A DNA stretch of 64,000 nt from Pseudoxanthomonas daejeonensis (GTDB lineage Bacteria > Pseudomonadota > Gammaproteobacteria > Xanthomonadales > Xanthomonadaceae). How positions within the stretch are numbered: position 1 is the first letter of the stretch; the number at the start of each line of letters is the position of its first letter. The position numbers and the translations under genes are program-made. Below, in pieces: positions 56,101 to 64,000 of this stretch. The DNA lies in the NCBI RefSeq assembly GCF_010093205.1, contig NZ_PDWN01000007.1, positions 62,001-126,000 on the forward strand, read 5' to 3'. Below the pieces are notes generated by a model, which saw only the letters and a list, made by a program, of their open reading frames with translations, made no database searches and was not told the origin of the DNA.

Positions 56101-56577
56101 GTTCATCGACGGCAACGCCTCGATGATGCGCTGGTCGACGCTGGTGCCCGAGCCCATCTTGGTGGCGCTGAACACTTCCGAGCCGCCGGACACGCCGGTG
56201 ACCTGCACGGCGCCGAGGGTGGTCACGTCGCCGGTCAGCGCCGCGTTCACGGTGCTCACCTGGTTCAGGGCCAGGAAGACGTTGTCTTCGGTCTTGGTGC
56301 CGGCACCCGGCTTGGTGATCGTGATCTCGTACGGGCCGCCGACGCGCAGGCCGCGGGCCGTCCAGCGACCGCTGGCGTCCGTCGTGGCGCGGCTGATCGT
56401 GCCGGACTCCACGTGGGTGATGACCACTTCGGCACCGGTGACCGGCTGGCCGCCGTTGTCCGTGACGAGACCGCCGACGCCGGCGGAGGTGCTCTGGGCG
56501 AAGGCGGGAGCGGCGGCAAGCGCGGCGACCAGACCCAGGGTGAGTTTGGACATCCTGAGTCGACGGGTATCAGTCAT
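53167..56577 (-). CDS. Oar-like TonB-dependent outer-membrane receptor
   Basis: Large outer-membrane protein (1,136 aa). A signal peptide ends at about residue 28 (AAAPAFAQ), followed by a carboxypeptidase-regulatory-like Ig domain (GGLVTDNGGQPVTGAEVVIT), a plug (about 120-250) and a beta barrel ending in LQVGLRYDF with the C-terminal Phe needed for BAM recognition. Oar-type receptors are abundant in Xanthomonadaceae. The ligand is unknown. The ATG at 56577 has GAGG upstream; an ATG at 56553 has no spacing for a ribosome-binding site. Monocistronic, with its own terminator. Confidence 0.92.
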   Translation of the reverse strand: MTDTRRLRMSKLTLGLVAALAAAPAFAQSTSAGVGGLVTDNGGQPVTGAEVVITHVESGTISRATTDASGRWTARGLRVGGPYEITITKPGAGTKTEDNVFLALNQVSTVNAALTGDVTTLGAVQVTGVSGGSEVFSATKMGSGTSVDQRIIEALPSMNGNIQDFMRLDPRVTFTDRASGSMTAGGQNPRFNKITIDGVSASDTFGLEGNNMPTMRQPVSMEAIEAIDINLSNYDVSLSGAAGASVNAVTKSGTNEFHGSVYGTYRDGDWFGDYPARIAGSSADVTGLAFDEFSEESTWGVTLGGPIVKDKLFFFANYEKFKQSDIGPAGQSQGVNPLDAGSVDFTAADLAEVQRIASDVWGFDAGGMSGSGDTELEEYALKLDWNINEDHRASLRYSKLEQNRVRPDAPTASLISLSSNWFNHAKTVESYVGQLFSDWSDTFSTEFKVSYRDYSAVRVSPTNAPTIQVYFDDGIAGNGNDAPIGTNSNSTSGLDAIRLGTERSSPGNTLLTESWSYYGAGVWTVGDHDIKFGAEYSETEIYNFFLQDFWGNYSFYVPRVNGVSNFGNLLRGQYFDYDLQTNPTDPNAIAARYTNKNTGLFIQDTWYVNSNLTLTVGLRADKPDASPTPPYNACFGAAPGTANPACGSGYTGGFGLDNTSTYNGDFIVQPRFGFNYTFDSERPMQLRGGVGLFQGDAPQVWVGNAYSSTGMNYISFQNGTAWQTVPFSADGLNQNVPPGGSGVRNVNVISEDFELPSVWKANLAIDVETPWWGTVASAELLLTDVNNGLFYRSLNVGPGYMGPDGRVLYWNPNSPRPFGNTSAGATPTNGARYNRNGYFGDVLLLENTNKGKGQQLTLSLAKPFSTDSDWSWTVGYTYTQATEVGALTSSTAGSGFGSQYGFNINEPNSTTARYEIRDRFTGALNWSHKFFGDNATQVGLFYEGRSGRPYSYIFNNDANGDNRTFNDLFYVPAGPGDVLFGSMNATTGAFTPNAAMEQAFWAWMAENPQLQRYRGSYAPENAFNAGWVNTFDIRISQELPGFFDGHKSKIWLDIQNVGNMINKDWGHIVDYGFNANQAVASLVGISNGKYVYGYRGNFNGSPQFGQTPAEGIPTNSDSQTNGISQWSLQVGLRYDF

Positions 56578-56783
56578 GAGAAGCCTCGGGTAGGAGTGAC
56601 ATTTCAGGCGAGGTGCCCAGGCAGGGCGGCTGGATTGGCTTCCCTGCGACAGGCATCACAGGGGTTAACGCCAGATTAACATGCTAGGTTGCAGATGTGA
56701 CCACTACGTGACGAAAAAAATATTGCGCCGCACCACCTGGCGTCGAAAGAAATAACCCCCAGCCGCACGCAGCGGCCCGCCAC

Positions 56784-57380
56784 TCAGGCGGCCGGCAACC
56801 CCAGGTAGACGGCCAGGCCGTCCAGCAGCATCTGCACCGAGATGGCGACCAGGAGCATGCCCATCAGGCGCTCGATCGCGATCAGGGCCCGGCGTCCCAG
56901 CAGCCGGTAGAGATACGGCGCGGCCATGAGGATCGCCGCCGTTCCGCCCCAGGCCAGGAGCAGGGCCAGGCTCCAGTCCCCCAGCCGGTGCGGTTCGTTG
57001 CTGCCCATCAGCATCACCGCCGCCATGCCCGAGGGGCCGGCCACCAGCGGGATGGCGAGCGGGACGATGAACGGCTCGCCGTCGGGGATCTCGCCCATCA
57101 GCCCTTCCGGCCGGGGGAAGATCATGCGGATGCCGATCAGGAACAGGACGATGCCGCCGGCGATCGAGACCGACTCCTGGCGCAGGTGCATCAGCTCCAG
57201 GAAGTACTTGCCGCACCACAGGAACAGCATCAGGACGGCCAGGGCGATGAGCAGCTCGCGGATCAGCACGATGCGCTGGCGCCTGGGCGGCAGCGGCCTG
57301 AGCACGCTGAGGAAGACCGGAATGTTCCCCAGCGGATCCAGGATCAGGAACAGCAGCAGCGCCGCGGACAGGATGGTCAT
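56784..57380 (-). CDS. MarC family integral membrane protein
   Basis: 198-residue inner-membrane protein of the MarC/YhgN family, function unknown. Six hydrophobic segments are visible, with LDPLGNIPVFLSVLRPLPPR in the first loop and VPLAIPLVAGPSGMAAVML in the second half, both family signatures. The ATG at 57380 overlaps the stop of the upstream SDR gene by four bases. Confidence 0.92.
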   Translation of the reverse strand: MTILSAALLLFLILDPLGNIPVFLSVLRPLPPRRQRIVLIRELLIALAVLMLFLWCGKYFLELMHLRQESVSIAGGIVLFLIGIRMIFPRPEGLMGEIPDGEPFIVPLAIPLVAGPSGMAAVMLMGSNEPHRLGDWSLALLLAWGGTAAILMAAPYLYRLLGRRALIAIERLMGMLLVAISVQMLLDGLAVYLGLPAA

Positions 57381-58138
57381 TGACCGGCATTCCCGGCGGA
57401 CGCACCCCATACCGAGCCGCGCCAGGCGGCGCCGGCCGGCGACAGCAAGGTGACGCAGGCCCCGGCATAGGCCTCGGGATCGCGCAGGTCCTCGCCGACG
57501 TCGTCGGCATAGGCGCGTGCGCGCAGGGGCGTCCGCATCGGCCCGGGCTGCAGCCCGGCGACCCGGACCGCCGTGGCAGCCAGTTCCGCCGCCAGCATGC
57601 CGACCAGCGCGTGCAGGCCGTGCTGGGCCACGCCGTAGCCTCCCCAATAGGCCGCGCCCACGCGGGCAGGATCGTCCACGGCCAGCACCACCGAGGCGTC
57701 CGGCGCCTGCTTCAGCAGCGGCAGGCAGGCCTGGACCAGCCACCACGGCGCCGTCAGGTTCACGTGGATGGCGCGGGCGAAGGCGGCGGGATCCAGGTGC
57801 TCCAGCGGCGTCAGGCCGCGGAATTCCGCGGCGCAATGCAGGACTCCGTCGAGCCGACCCAGTTCGGCCTCCAGGCGGTCGACCAGTTCGGCATAGTCGT
57901 CCGGTCCCGCGCCCTCCAGGTCGAGCGGGTACAGCACCGGCTCCGGACCGCACTGGGCCACCGCGTCATAGACCCGGTTGAGCTTGGGCAGGCGGCGGCC
58001 GAGCAGGACCAGGGTCGCGCCTGCGGCCGCGCAGGCCTTCGCCGCCTCGGCACCGAGGCCGCCATGGGCGCCACTGAGCAGGATGACGCGGCCGGCCAGC
58101 GGTCGCGGCGCGGCGGAAGGCAGTTCGAGCAGACTCAC
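57377..58138 (-). CDS. Short-chain dehydrogenase/reductase
   Basis: SDR family protein (253 aa). The Rossmann motif is GRVILLSGAHGGLGAEAA, the NAG-like position is CAAEFRGLTPL, and the catalytic Tyr-x-x-x-Lys is replaced: the region reads WGGYGVAQHGLHALVG, with Tyr present but Gln-His at the Lys position. This may lower or abolish dehydrogenase activity. It resembles YciK-type proteins. The GTG at 58138 overlaps the grxD stop by four bases; starts upstream run through grxD. Confidence 0.85.
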   Translation of the reverse strand: MSLLELPSAAPRPLAGRVILLSGAHGGLGAEAAKACAAAGATLVLLGRRLPKLNRVYDAVAQCGPEPVLYPLDLEGAGPDDYAELVDRLEAELGRLDGVLHCAAEFRGLTPLEHLDPAAFARAIHVNLTAPWWLVQACLPLLKQAPDASVVLAVDDPARVGAAYWGGYGVAQHGLHALVGMLAAELAATAVRVAGLQPGPMRTPLRARAYADDVGEDLRDPEAYAGACVTLLSPAGAAWRGSVWGASAGNAGQ

Positions 58139-58455
58139 TGCGACTGCGCTTCGTTGACCATGCGCTGCAGTTCCCCGGCTTCGAGCAGCTCCAGGGTGAT
58201 GTCGCAGCCGCCGATCAGCTCGCCGTGCAGGAACAGCTGCGGGAACGTCGGCCAGTTGGAATAGCGCGGCAGGTTGGCGCGGATTTCCGGCTCCTCGAGC
58301 ACGTTGATCGTGTGCAGCTGCTCGGCACCGGCCGCCTGCAGGGCCTGGACCGCGCGCGCGGAGAAACCGCACATCGGGAAGGCCGGCGTGCCCTTCATGA
58401 ACAACACCACCGGATGGCTCTCCACTTCGGCCTGGATGCGCTCCATCACCGCCAT
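58135..58455 (-). CDS. grxD: Monothiol glutaredoxin Grx4
   Basis: 106-residue monothiol glutaredoxin that binds or transfers [2Fe-2S] clusters. The active site is CGFS within FPMCGFSARAVQAL, followed by WPTFPQLFLHGELIGGCDI, both family signatures. The ATG at 58455 has AGGAG eight bases upstream; the longer frame is unsupported. It is divergent from the superoxide dismutase gene. Confidence 0.95.
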   Translation of the reverse strand: MAVMERIQAEVESHPVVLFMKGTPAFPMCGFSARAVQALQAAGAEQLHTINVLEEPEIRANLPRYSNWPTFPQLFLHGELIGGCDITLELLEAGELQRMVNEAQSQ

Positions 58456-58555
58456 TGCGACTCTCCTGGACGCCGGGGAGCGGCCCCGCCGTCGGCTAAA
58501 CTGAAGTCGCAATTGTAATCCACCGCACCGACGCCGAACCCCATCCCGAGGATGC

Positions 58556-59134
58556 ATGGCCATCGAACTGCCCGCCCTGCCCTACGCCCGCGATGCGCTG
58601 GAGCCGCACATTTCCGCCGCCACGCTGGACCTGCACCACGGCGCGCACCACCGGGCCCATGTCGAGGAAGCCGCCCGCCTGCTCGAAGGCAGCGGACTGG
58701 CCGGGCTGCCGCTGGAGGAGGTCGTGCGCCGCGCGCGCGGCCGCCTCGCCGAGCACGCCGCACAGGCCTGGAACCACGGCTTCTACTGGGCCTGCCTGTC
58801 GCCGCGCGGCGGCGGCGAGCCGGGGGACGCCCTGGCCGGACTGCTGGCGCGCCAGTACGGCGACGTCTCCCGCTTCCGCGAGGAGTTCACCCGGATGGCG
58901 CTGGGCCTGTTCGGCTCTGGCTGGGTCTGGCTGGTGCAACGCGCGGACGGCAACCCGGGCATCGTCGCCACGCGCGGCGCGGCGACCCCGCTGACGGGTG
59001 CCGATACGCCCCTGCTCGCCTGCGACGTGTGGGAGCACGCCTACTACCTCGACCGCCAGAACCGGCGTGCCGAATACCTGGAGGCGTTCTGGAAGGTCGT
59101 GGACTGGGACGCGGTGGCGAAGCGCCTGCGCTGA
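58556..59134 (+). CDS. sodB: Superoxide dismutase, iron type
   Basis: Cytosolic superoxide dismutase (192 aa). Metal ligands by alignment to E. coli SodB: H27 (LDLHHGAHH), the His in AAQAWNHGFYW, and Asp and His in LLACDVWEHAYY. The Gln of AAQ supports the Fe-type. The unusual feature is H35, where the E. coli enzyme has the gateway Tyr (Tyr34 numbering); the Tyr next to the first ligand is also His (H28). Effects on activity or inhibition are not predictable from sequence. It is divergent from grxD. Confidence 0.93.
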   Translation: MAIELPALPYARDALEPHISAATLDLHHGAHHRAHVEEAARLLEGSGLAGLPLEEVVRRARGRLAEHAAQAWNHGFYWACLSPRGGGEPGDALAGLLARQYGDVSRFREEFTRMALGLFGSGWVWLVQRADGNPGIVATRGAATPLTGADTPLLACDVWEHAYYLDRQNRRAEYLEAFWKVVDWDAVAKRLR

Positions 59135-59292
59135 TGGCGTGGCGGTGAACCCGCCGGTGCCCGCCCCTCCGCAAACCGGGGCACCGCCTTGCTGGCATAT
59201 CCACGTCCGCAACGGCCCGGGACGTCGCAGCGAGCGGACACGACCGCGATGTGCGACCTATTCCAGGGGCGCGAGCCCCCTGCCGCGCGTGA

Positions 59293-60444
59293 TCAGGCGC
59301 CGCTATCGCGCAGCGCCGCTACCGGCGGTGCGCACTGCGCTTCCCGGCCGAGCGCACGCCCGACCCGCTCCAGGATATCGGCCAGCACCTGCGGATCGTC
59401 CGCGCGCAGCGTCGCATGCCCGACCTTGCGCCCGTCGCGCGGCTCCTTGCCGTAGTCGTGCCAGTGGCCGCCGGGTTCACCCAGGATTGCGGCGGCATCG
59501 GGCATCGCCCCGATCCAGTTGAGCATGCAGGCGCGTCCGCGCATCGCGGTCGCCCCCAGCGGCAGGCCCAGCACGGCGCGCAGGTGGTTCTGGAACTGCG
59601 AGGTTTCGGCGCCCTCGATCGTCCAGTGGCCGGAGTTGTGCACGCGCGGCGCCAGCTCGTTGGCCAGCAGCTCGCCGTTGCGGCAGAACAGTTCCAGCGC
59701 GAACACGCCTACATAGTCCAACCGCTCCGCCAGCCGGCGCGCGTAGGTGGTGGCGGTCTGCGCCAGCGCGGCATCGACCTTCGCCGGCGCCAGGCTGGCC
59801 GACAGCACCCCGTCAACATGCCAGTTCTCGGTCAGCGGCCACGTGCGGAACTCGCCGTCGCGGCCTCGCACCGCGACCACGCTCAGTTCGCGCTCGAACG
59901 GGACGAAGGCCTCGACGATCAAACCGACCGCGCCGGCCTGCGCGCCTAGCGCGGCCCAGGCCGCATCGGCATCTGCATGCGAACGGATCCGGAACTGGCC
60001 CTTGCCGTCATACCCCAGGCGGCGGGTCTTGAGGATGCACGGCACGCCTACCGCCTGCAGCGCGCGATCCAGGCCCACCCGATCGGCGACCGCGGCGAAC
60101 TCGGGCACCGGAATGTCCAGCTCGCGGAACAGGGTCTTCTCGGCAAGCCGGTCCTGCGCCACCGCGAGCGCGCGCGGGTTGGGGAACACCGGCACGCGTG
60201 CGGACAGCCACTCGGCGCTTTCGGCCGGTACGTTCTCGAAATCGAAGGTGGCGACGTCGACCCTGGAGGCGAATTCGGCCAGCGCGACCTCGTCGCGGTA
60301 GTCGCCGACCAGCAAAGGCGCGAACTGGCCGGCGCACGCGTCGGCGACGGTATCCATGACCAGCAAGCGCAGCCCCAGGGGCGCGCCCGAAAGAGCGAGC
60401 ATGCGGGCCAGCTGCCCGCCTCCGAGGATGCCGACCGTGGTCAT
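59293..60444 (-). CDS. purK: N5-carboxyaminoimidazole ribonucleotide synthase
   Basis: ATP-grasp enzyme that converts AIR to N5-CAIR in purine synthesis (383 aa). The N-terminal [12 protein letters not shown] matches the family, [13 protein letters not shown] is the ATP-binding loop, and [14 protein letters not shown] lies in the metal/ATP site. The ATG at 60444 overlaps the purE stop by four bases. Confidence 0.97.
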   Translation of the reverse strand: MTTVGILGGGQLARMLALSGAPLGLRLLVMDTVADACAGQFAPLLVGDYRDEVALAEFASRVDVATFDFENVPAESAEWLSARVPVFPNPRALAVAQDRLAEKTLFRELDIPVPEFAAVADRVGLDRALQAVGVPCILKTRRLGYDGKGQFRIRSHADADAAWAALGAQAGAVGLIVEAFVPFERELSVVAVRGRDGEFRTWPLTENWHVDGVLSASLAPAKVDAALAQTATTYARRLAERLDYVGVFALELFCRNGELLANELAPRVHNSGHWTIEGAETSQFQNHLRAVLGLPLGATAMRGRACMLNWIGAMPDAAAILGEPGGHWHDYGKEPRDGRKVGHATLRADDPQVLADILERVGRALGREAQCAPPVAALRDSGA

Positions 60445-60965
60445 TGCCGCGGGTCGTCGTTGGCGGTGACGTCGTCGGTCTGGCGCTGGCGGAACGCATC
60501 GAGCGCCTGCGCGATGTGCGGATGGTCGGTCGCCAGAATTGCGGCCGCGAACAATCCCGCGTTGGCCGCACCCGCATTGCCGATGGCGAAGGTCGCCACC
60601 GGGATGCCGGCGGGCATCTGCACGATCGACAGCAGCGAATCCATGCCGTTCAACGCCTTGCTCTGCACCGGAACGCCCAGCACCGGCACGGCGGTCTTGG
60701 CCGCGAGCATGCCCGGCAGGTGTGCCGCGCCACCGGCACCGGCGATGATCGCCCGCAGCCCGCGCGCCTGGGCGCTGGCGGCGTACTCGAACAGGACGTC
60801 GGGCGTGCGGTGCGCGGAGACCACTTTCACTTCATGCGGAACGCCCAGCGCATCGAGCTTCTGCGCCGCGTGCTGCATCGTCTCCCAGTCGGAACGCGAG
60901 CCCATCACCAGGCCCACGAGCGGGGTGGTCAGGGGCGCCACTGGCGGGTTGGGCTGGGCTGGCAT
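60441..60965 (-). CDS. purE: N5-carboxyaminoimidazole ribonucleotide mutase
   Basis: Converts N5-CAIR to CAIR, the step after PurK (174 aa). [13 protein letters not shown] and [15 protein letters not shown] are PurE signatures; [17 protein letters not shown] and [17 protein letters not shown] complete the active site. The ATG at 60965 has GAGGACG upstream; a TTG at 60983 is possible. Confidence 0.97.
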   Translation of the reverse strand: MPAQPNPPVAPLTTPLVGLVMGSRSDWETMQHAAQKLDALGVPHEVKVVSAHRTPDVLFEYAASAQARGLRAIIAGAGGAAHLPGMLAAKTAVPVLGVPVQSKALNGMDSLLSIVQMPAGIPVATFAIGNAGAANAGLFAAAILATDHPHIAQALDAFRQRQTDDVTANDDPRQ

Positions 60966-61024
60966 GGCCGTCCTCGGTGACAAGGCCGTATTCTAGCCGC
61001 CTTCCACGCGACCCGACCGGACCC

Positions 61025-61294
61025 ATGGACCGCAAGCTGCTCGACCTGCTGTGTTCGCCCGACACCCGCCAGCCGCTGGCACTGCTGGAATCGCGCGGAC
61101 TGGATGCGCTGAACCGCGCGATCGCGGCCGGCCAGGTCCGGCGCGCCGACGGCAGCCCCCAGGCCGCGCCCCTGCGCGAAGCGCTGGTGACCCGTGACCG
61201 CAAGCAGGTGTACCGGGTCGACGACGGAATTCCGGTGCTGCTGGTCGAAGAAGCACTCGCCACCGCGCAGGTGGCCGACTTCCCGTCGGCCTGA
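61025..61294 (+). CDS. Trm112-like protein
   Basis: 89-residue protein of the YcaR/Trm112 group. It begins MDRKLLDLLCSPDTRQPL and contains RKQVYRVDDGIPVLLVEEA. Bacterial relatives are small and often lack the full zinc site, as here (one Cys). Function is not established for the short form. The ATG at 61025 is chosen because the frame upstream covers the purE promoter. It is six bases from nadC and probably co-transcribed. Confidence 0.88.
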   Translation: MDRKLLDLLCSPDTRQPLALLESRGLDALNRAIAAGQVRRADGSPQAAPLREALVTRDRKQVYRVDDGIPVLLVEEALATAQVADFPSA

Positions 61295-61300
61295 GCAGGC

Positions 61301-62167
61301 GTGCTACTCCAGCCGCCACCGGATGCGCTCGTGCAGGCCGACGTGCGGCGTGCACTGGACGAAGACCTCGGCAGTGGCGACGTCACCGCCGCCCTGCTGC
61401 CGGACGTACCCGAACGCGCCTACCTGCTGTGCAAGGAGGATGCGGTGATCGCCGGGCGGCCCTGGTTCGATGCCTGCCACCGCGCGCTCGACCCGCAGGT
61501 GAGGATCGAATGGAACATCGAGGAAGGTGCGCGCGTGGCCGCCGGCAGCGTGCTCGCCCTGCTCGAGGGGCGCAGCCGTGCGCTGGTCAGCGCCGAGCGC
61601 ACCGCGCTGAATTTCCTGCAGACCCTTTCCGGTACCGCCACCGCCACCGCTGCCCACGTCGAAGCGGTGCGCGGCACCGGCACGGTGATCCTCGATACCC
61701 GCAAGACCTTGCCCGGACTGCGCCAGGCGCAGAAGTACGCGGTGCGCACCGGTGGGGGCGCCAACCACCGCATCGGCCTGTACGACGCGGTGATGCTGAA
61801 AGAGAACCACATCCGCGTGGCCGGCTCGGTTGCCCGGGCCATCGCGAAGGCGCGCGATGCCCAGCCCGCGCTGCCGCTGATCGTGGAGGTCGAAACGCTG
61901 GACCAGCTGCGCGAGGCGCTGGCCGCCGGCTGCGACCGCATCCTGGTCGATGACTTCACCGCGGCCGATCGCCGCGAAGCCGTGCGTATCGCCCGGGCCG
62001 CACCCTTCGATGGGCGCATCCCGCTGGAGGTCTCCGGCGGCGTGGACCTGGCAGGCCTGCGCGCTATCGCCACCGATGGCGTGGACTTCATTTCCATCGG
62101 CGCGCTCACCAAGCACGTGCGGGCGATCGACCTGTCGATGAAGCTCGGTCCGCCGCCGGCGCGATAG
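61301..62167 (+). CDS. nadC: Nicotinate-nucleotide pyrophosphorylase (carboxylating)
   Basis: Quinolinate phosphoribosyltransferase, de novo NAD synthesis (288 aa). LDEDLGSGDVTAALL opens the fold, ERTALNFLQTLSGTAT and LDTRKTLPGLRQAQKYAVR are active-site stretches, and GGGANHRIGLYDAVMLKENH and LEVSGGVDLAG complete the phosphate site. GTG start at 61301, six bases after the Trm112-like stop. This is separate from the element-borne nadR/pnuC salvage genes. Confidence 0.97.
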   Translation: MLLQPPPDALVQADVRRALDEDLGSGDVTAALLPDVPERAYLLCKEDAVIAGRPWFDACHRALDPQVRIEWNIEEGARVAAGSVLALLEGRSRALVSAERTALNFLQTLSGTATATAAHVEAVRGTGTVILDTRKTLPGLRQAQKYAVRTGGGANHRIGLYDAVMLKENHIRVAGSVARAIAKARDAQPALPLIVEVETLDQLREALAAGCDRILVDDFTAADRREAVRIARAAPFDGRIPLEVSGGVDLAGLRAIATDGVDFISIGALTKHVRAIDLSMKLGPPPAR

Positions 62168-62364
62168 ACCTGATCGGCCGGGCGGCCCGCACCTGCTCAG
62201 GGCCCGCGACCCCGCCGCGCAAACGCGCGCACGCAACGCCGCGCCCTTGCAGTCGTGTCCCCCACGCCGCCCCCTTGGCGTTATCCGACGGAGAGACGCC
62301 GACCCGCCCTGCACGCCGCATCCACCGGCGCCGGCTAAGCTCGATCCAACCCCGGGGAAAGGAC

Positions 62365-63510
62365 ATGCCCATGCGCCCTATCCGTTGCCTGCTGCTGGCG
62401 GCATTGATGCTGCCGGGAACCGCGATGGCCAACGGCGTCGAGGTCTGCGACGTGCCGCCACGCTTCGGGGTCGAAGCGACCGCCACGGCGATCGTGCGTA
62501 CCGCCTGCCAGGAACACCGGATGTGGCTGCGCCCCTTCATCGAGGCCGACGGCCGGCTGGCCTCGCTGGGCGTGACCGAAGCCGAGCGTGCGCCTCTTTT
62601 CGACGAGGTCACGCCCGCCTGGCAACGCGTGGCGCAGTACTGGCGCGAGAGCGGCACCCTGTCGTCGATGGCCGCCGGCGGCACGGCCGGCGCGGCCAGC
62701 TGCATGTATCCGGGCGGCGGCCGCGAAGTCGACAACGACTGCCGCGCCTTCCTCGTCGACAATCCCTGGTCGGCCGCTTTCATTTCCTGGGTGATGGGGC
62801 GGGCACCGCTCCCGGGTTTCATCGGATCACCGCGCCACCTGGATTACATCGCCCGCGCCTGGCGCAATCCGGAAACCAGCCCCTACCTGTTCGCGGATCC
62901 GTTCACCGGCAAGGCCGTGCCGGGCGACATGCTGTGCTTCCTGCGCGCCGACGACGAGGGCCTGGGTCCGGCCGGGCTGCGCGCGGCGCTGTCCGGGCAA
63001 GGCCGGCTGCCGACCCGTTCGCACTGCGAGATCGTGGTCGCCGCCAATGTCGGCGGGGACCGCACCCTCTACCTGATCGGCGGCAACGTGCTCAATTCGG
63101 TGGTGATGCGCAAGCTGCCGCTGGATCGCAGCGGACGGCTGGACCCGGCCGCGCTGGGCCAGGCCATGGCCGGCGTTCCCGGCGCGCAGGCCGGTGCGCC
63201 GGACGCGGGCCCGGTGCAGGCAGCCGCCGCGGCACAACCGGCATCGGGTGCGACGCCATCACATGCCGCCATCCCCGCCGTGTCCGCCGGCGCAGCGGAG
63301 GCGGAGGATTCGGCCACCCCGATCAACGCCGCCGCCTGCCGTCCGGGAAACGCCGCGGCGTGCAGCTTCAACCGGCGCGATTGGGCGGTGCTGCTCAAGC
63401 TCAAACCGCAGGCGCAGCTGGGTGGGATCCTGTCGCTTGCAGGGGCGCCGATGGCCGCGCCTGCCGCGCCGCCGGCACCGGCGCACAACACCCCCGAGCC
63501 GGCGCACTAG
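62365..63510 (+). CDS. DUF2272 domain-containing secreted protein
   Basis: 381-residue exported protein: signal peptide RPIRCLLLAALMLPGTAMA, then a DUF2272-like domain with NPWSAAFISWVMGRAPLPGF and GDMLCFLRADDEG, and a Pro/Ala-rich C-terminal third with a Cys pair (INAAACRPGNAAAC). DUF2272 resembles CHAP/NlpC-type peptidases, with Cys or His at the corresponding positions (CEIVVAANVGGDRTLYLIGG), but activity is unproven. The ATG at 62365 has AAAGGA upstream; the frame is open earlier without signal. Confidence 0.85.
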   Translation: MPMRPIRCLLLAALMLPGTAMANGVEVCDVPPRFGVEATATAIVRTACQEHRMWLRPFIEADGRLASLGVTEAERAPLFDEVTPAWQRVAQYWRESGTLSSMAAGGTAGAASCMYPGGGREVDNDCRAFLVDNPWSAAFISWVMGRAPLPGFIGSPRHLDYIARAWRNPETSPYLFADPFTGKAVPGDMLCFLRADDEGLGPAGLRAALSGQGRLPTRSHCEIVVAANVGGDRTLYLIGGNVLNSVVMRKLPLDRSGRLDPAALGQAMAGVPGAQAGAPDAGPVQAAAAAQPASGATPSHAAIPAVSAGAAEAEDSATPINAAACRPGNAAACSFNRRDWAVLLKLKPQAQLGGILSLAGAPMAAPAAPPAPAHNTPEPAH

Positions 63511-63593
63511 CGAGCTCTTGCGTACAGGCGCGGCAGGACAGCGTTCCACCCGGACGCGGGTGCGCGCACAACCACTTCCGCTACGATGCGCGC

Positions 63594-63935
63594 ATGCCCA
63601 CCGTCATCCTGCTCATGATCGCCGGCGCCGCCGTGTTCGCCTGGTGGAACGCCGCGCGCGCGGCGGCCGAACGCGCCGAATCGCTCGGGCGCGACGCCTG
63701 CATCGCGGCGGACGTGCAGTGGCTGGACCAGAGCGTGCAGGCCTCCGGCGTCCGTCCGTACCGGCGCGAGGACGGCTGGCTGGGGCTGGAGCGTAGCTTC
63801 CGTTTCGACTATTCGCACGACGGGGTCGAACGAATGGTCGGCCGGCTCGTGCTGCGCGGCGATCGCCTGGTGTCGTTCGTGGGTCCTTCCGCGGGCTCGC
63901 GGGTGATTCCGTTCGACCGCACGCGCAACGACTGA
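63594..63935 (+). CDS. DUF3301 domain-containing protein
   Basis: 113-residue protein with one N-terminal membrane segment (VILLMIAGAAVFAWW) and a soluble domain. RAAAERAESLGRDACIAADVQWLDQSV and RYSFRFDYSHDG-like stretches match DUF3301, function unknown. The ATG at 63594 starts at the membrane segment; no strong ribosome-binding site is seen. Downstream hairpin separates it from the convergent sspB. Confidence 0.88.
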   Translation: MPTVILLMIAGAAVFAWWNAARAAAERAESLGRDACIAADVQWLDQSVQASGVRPYRREDGWLGLERSFRFDYSHDGVERMVGRLVLRGDRLVSFVGPSAGSRVIPFDRTRND

Positions 63936-63963
63936 CCCGGCGCCGGCAAAAGCCGCTCCGGGT
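63935..63963. terminator. Hairpin between DUF3301 gene and sspB
   Basis: ACCCGG (63935-63940) pairs with CCGGGT (63958-63963), with an inner GGC-AAAA-GCC stem. It overlaps the stop codons of the two convergent genes. Confidence 0.5.
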
Positions 63964-64000
63964 TACTTCACCACGCGCAGGTGCGGGCGCTTGCCCGGTG
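63963..64000 (-). CDS. sspB: ClpXP adaptor SspB, C-terminal end
   Basis: Only the last 12 codons and stop are in the window. They read GKRPHLRVVK, matching the ClpX-binding tail of SspB (E. coli ends RPALRVVK). The gene continues beyond 64000. Confidence 0.8.
   Translation of the reverse strand, partial: PGKRPHLRVVK

Noticed and set aside
52903-56679. Very long plus-strand open frame opposite the TonB-dependent receptor and part of ppnN
   Set aside because: The antisense frame arises from high GC and codon bias. It has low-complexity Val/Ala/Gly/His/Arg composition, no family motifs, and both genes on the other strand are well supported.

Overview
The window is a high-GC gammaproteobacterial chromosome segment. 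Its gene set (SspB ending in LRVVK, Oar-type TonB-dependent receptor, fimT-pilVWXY1E minor-pilin cluster, PpnN, DUF2272 and DUF3301 proteins) suggests a member of the Xanthomonadaceae/Lysobacteraceae such as Luteimonas, Lysobacter or Pseudoxanthomonas. The genus cannot be fixed from the sequence alone. The centre (about 18.9-41.4 kb) has visibly lower GC and different codon use from the flanks.

Region 1 (1-18.5 kb) is an L-arabinose/arabinan utilisation locus. Three arabinose-releasing glycosidases (GH43, GH127, GH51) supply sugar. A YtfQ/YtfR/YtfT/YjfF-type ABC importer takes it up. An aldose 1-epimerase, an L-arabinose 1-dehydrogenase, an IlvD/Edd-type aldonate dehydratase, an AraD1-type FAH-fold dehydratase and an alpha-ketoglutarate semialdehyde dehydrogenase then carry it to 2-oxoglutarate by the non-phosphorylative route. 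A LysR regulator is divergent from the seven-gene transporter/catabolic operon, with an operator-like palindrome between them. No lactonase gene is seen.

Region 2 (18,901-41,355) is a roughly 22.4-kb integrated element in a tRNA-Val(GAC) gene. It is bounded by perfect 50-bp direct repeats of the tRNA 3' half, and paired TTTCCATAC arm-type repeats lie just inside both ends. The left end carries a tyrosine recombinase. The right end carries a small excisionase-like DNA-binding protein, an unknown protein and a D5-type primase/helicase. No capsid, conjugation or transposition genes are seen. Between these lie two cargo modules. The first is an eight-gene, almost entirely start/stop-overlapping operon: MoxR AAA+ ATPase, unknown protein, HEXXH-plus-vWA protein, radical SAM enzyme, unknown helical protein, PaaK-like adenylate-forming enzyme, PnuC, NadR. 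The second, on the opposite strand, is an Avs3-like 2,089-residue nuclease-STAND protein with a partner gene that overlaps it by 119 bp. The eight-gene operon is the strongest candidate for a poorly described system. The family calls are secure; the joint function is inference.

Region 3 (41.3-64 kb) is core chromosome: tRNA-Val, uvrB, a GspH/FimT pseudopilin, tRNA-Asn, the minor-pilin operon fimT-pilV-pilW-pilX-pilY1-pilE, ppnN, an Oar-like TonB-dependent receptor, marC family/SDR/grxD, an iron superoxide dismutase with His at the usual Tyr34 position, purE-purK, a Trm112-like protein, nadC, a DUF2272 lipoprotein-sized secreted protein, a DUF3301 protein and the 3' tip of sspB.
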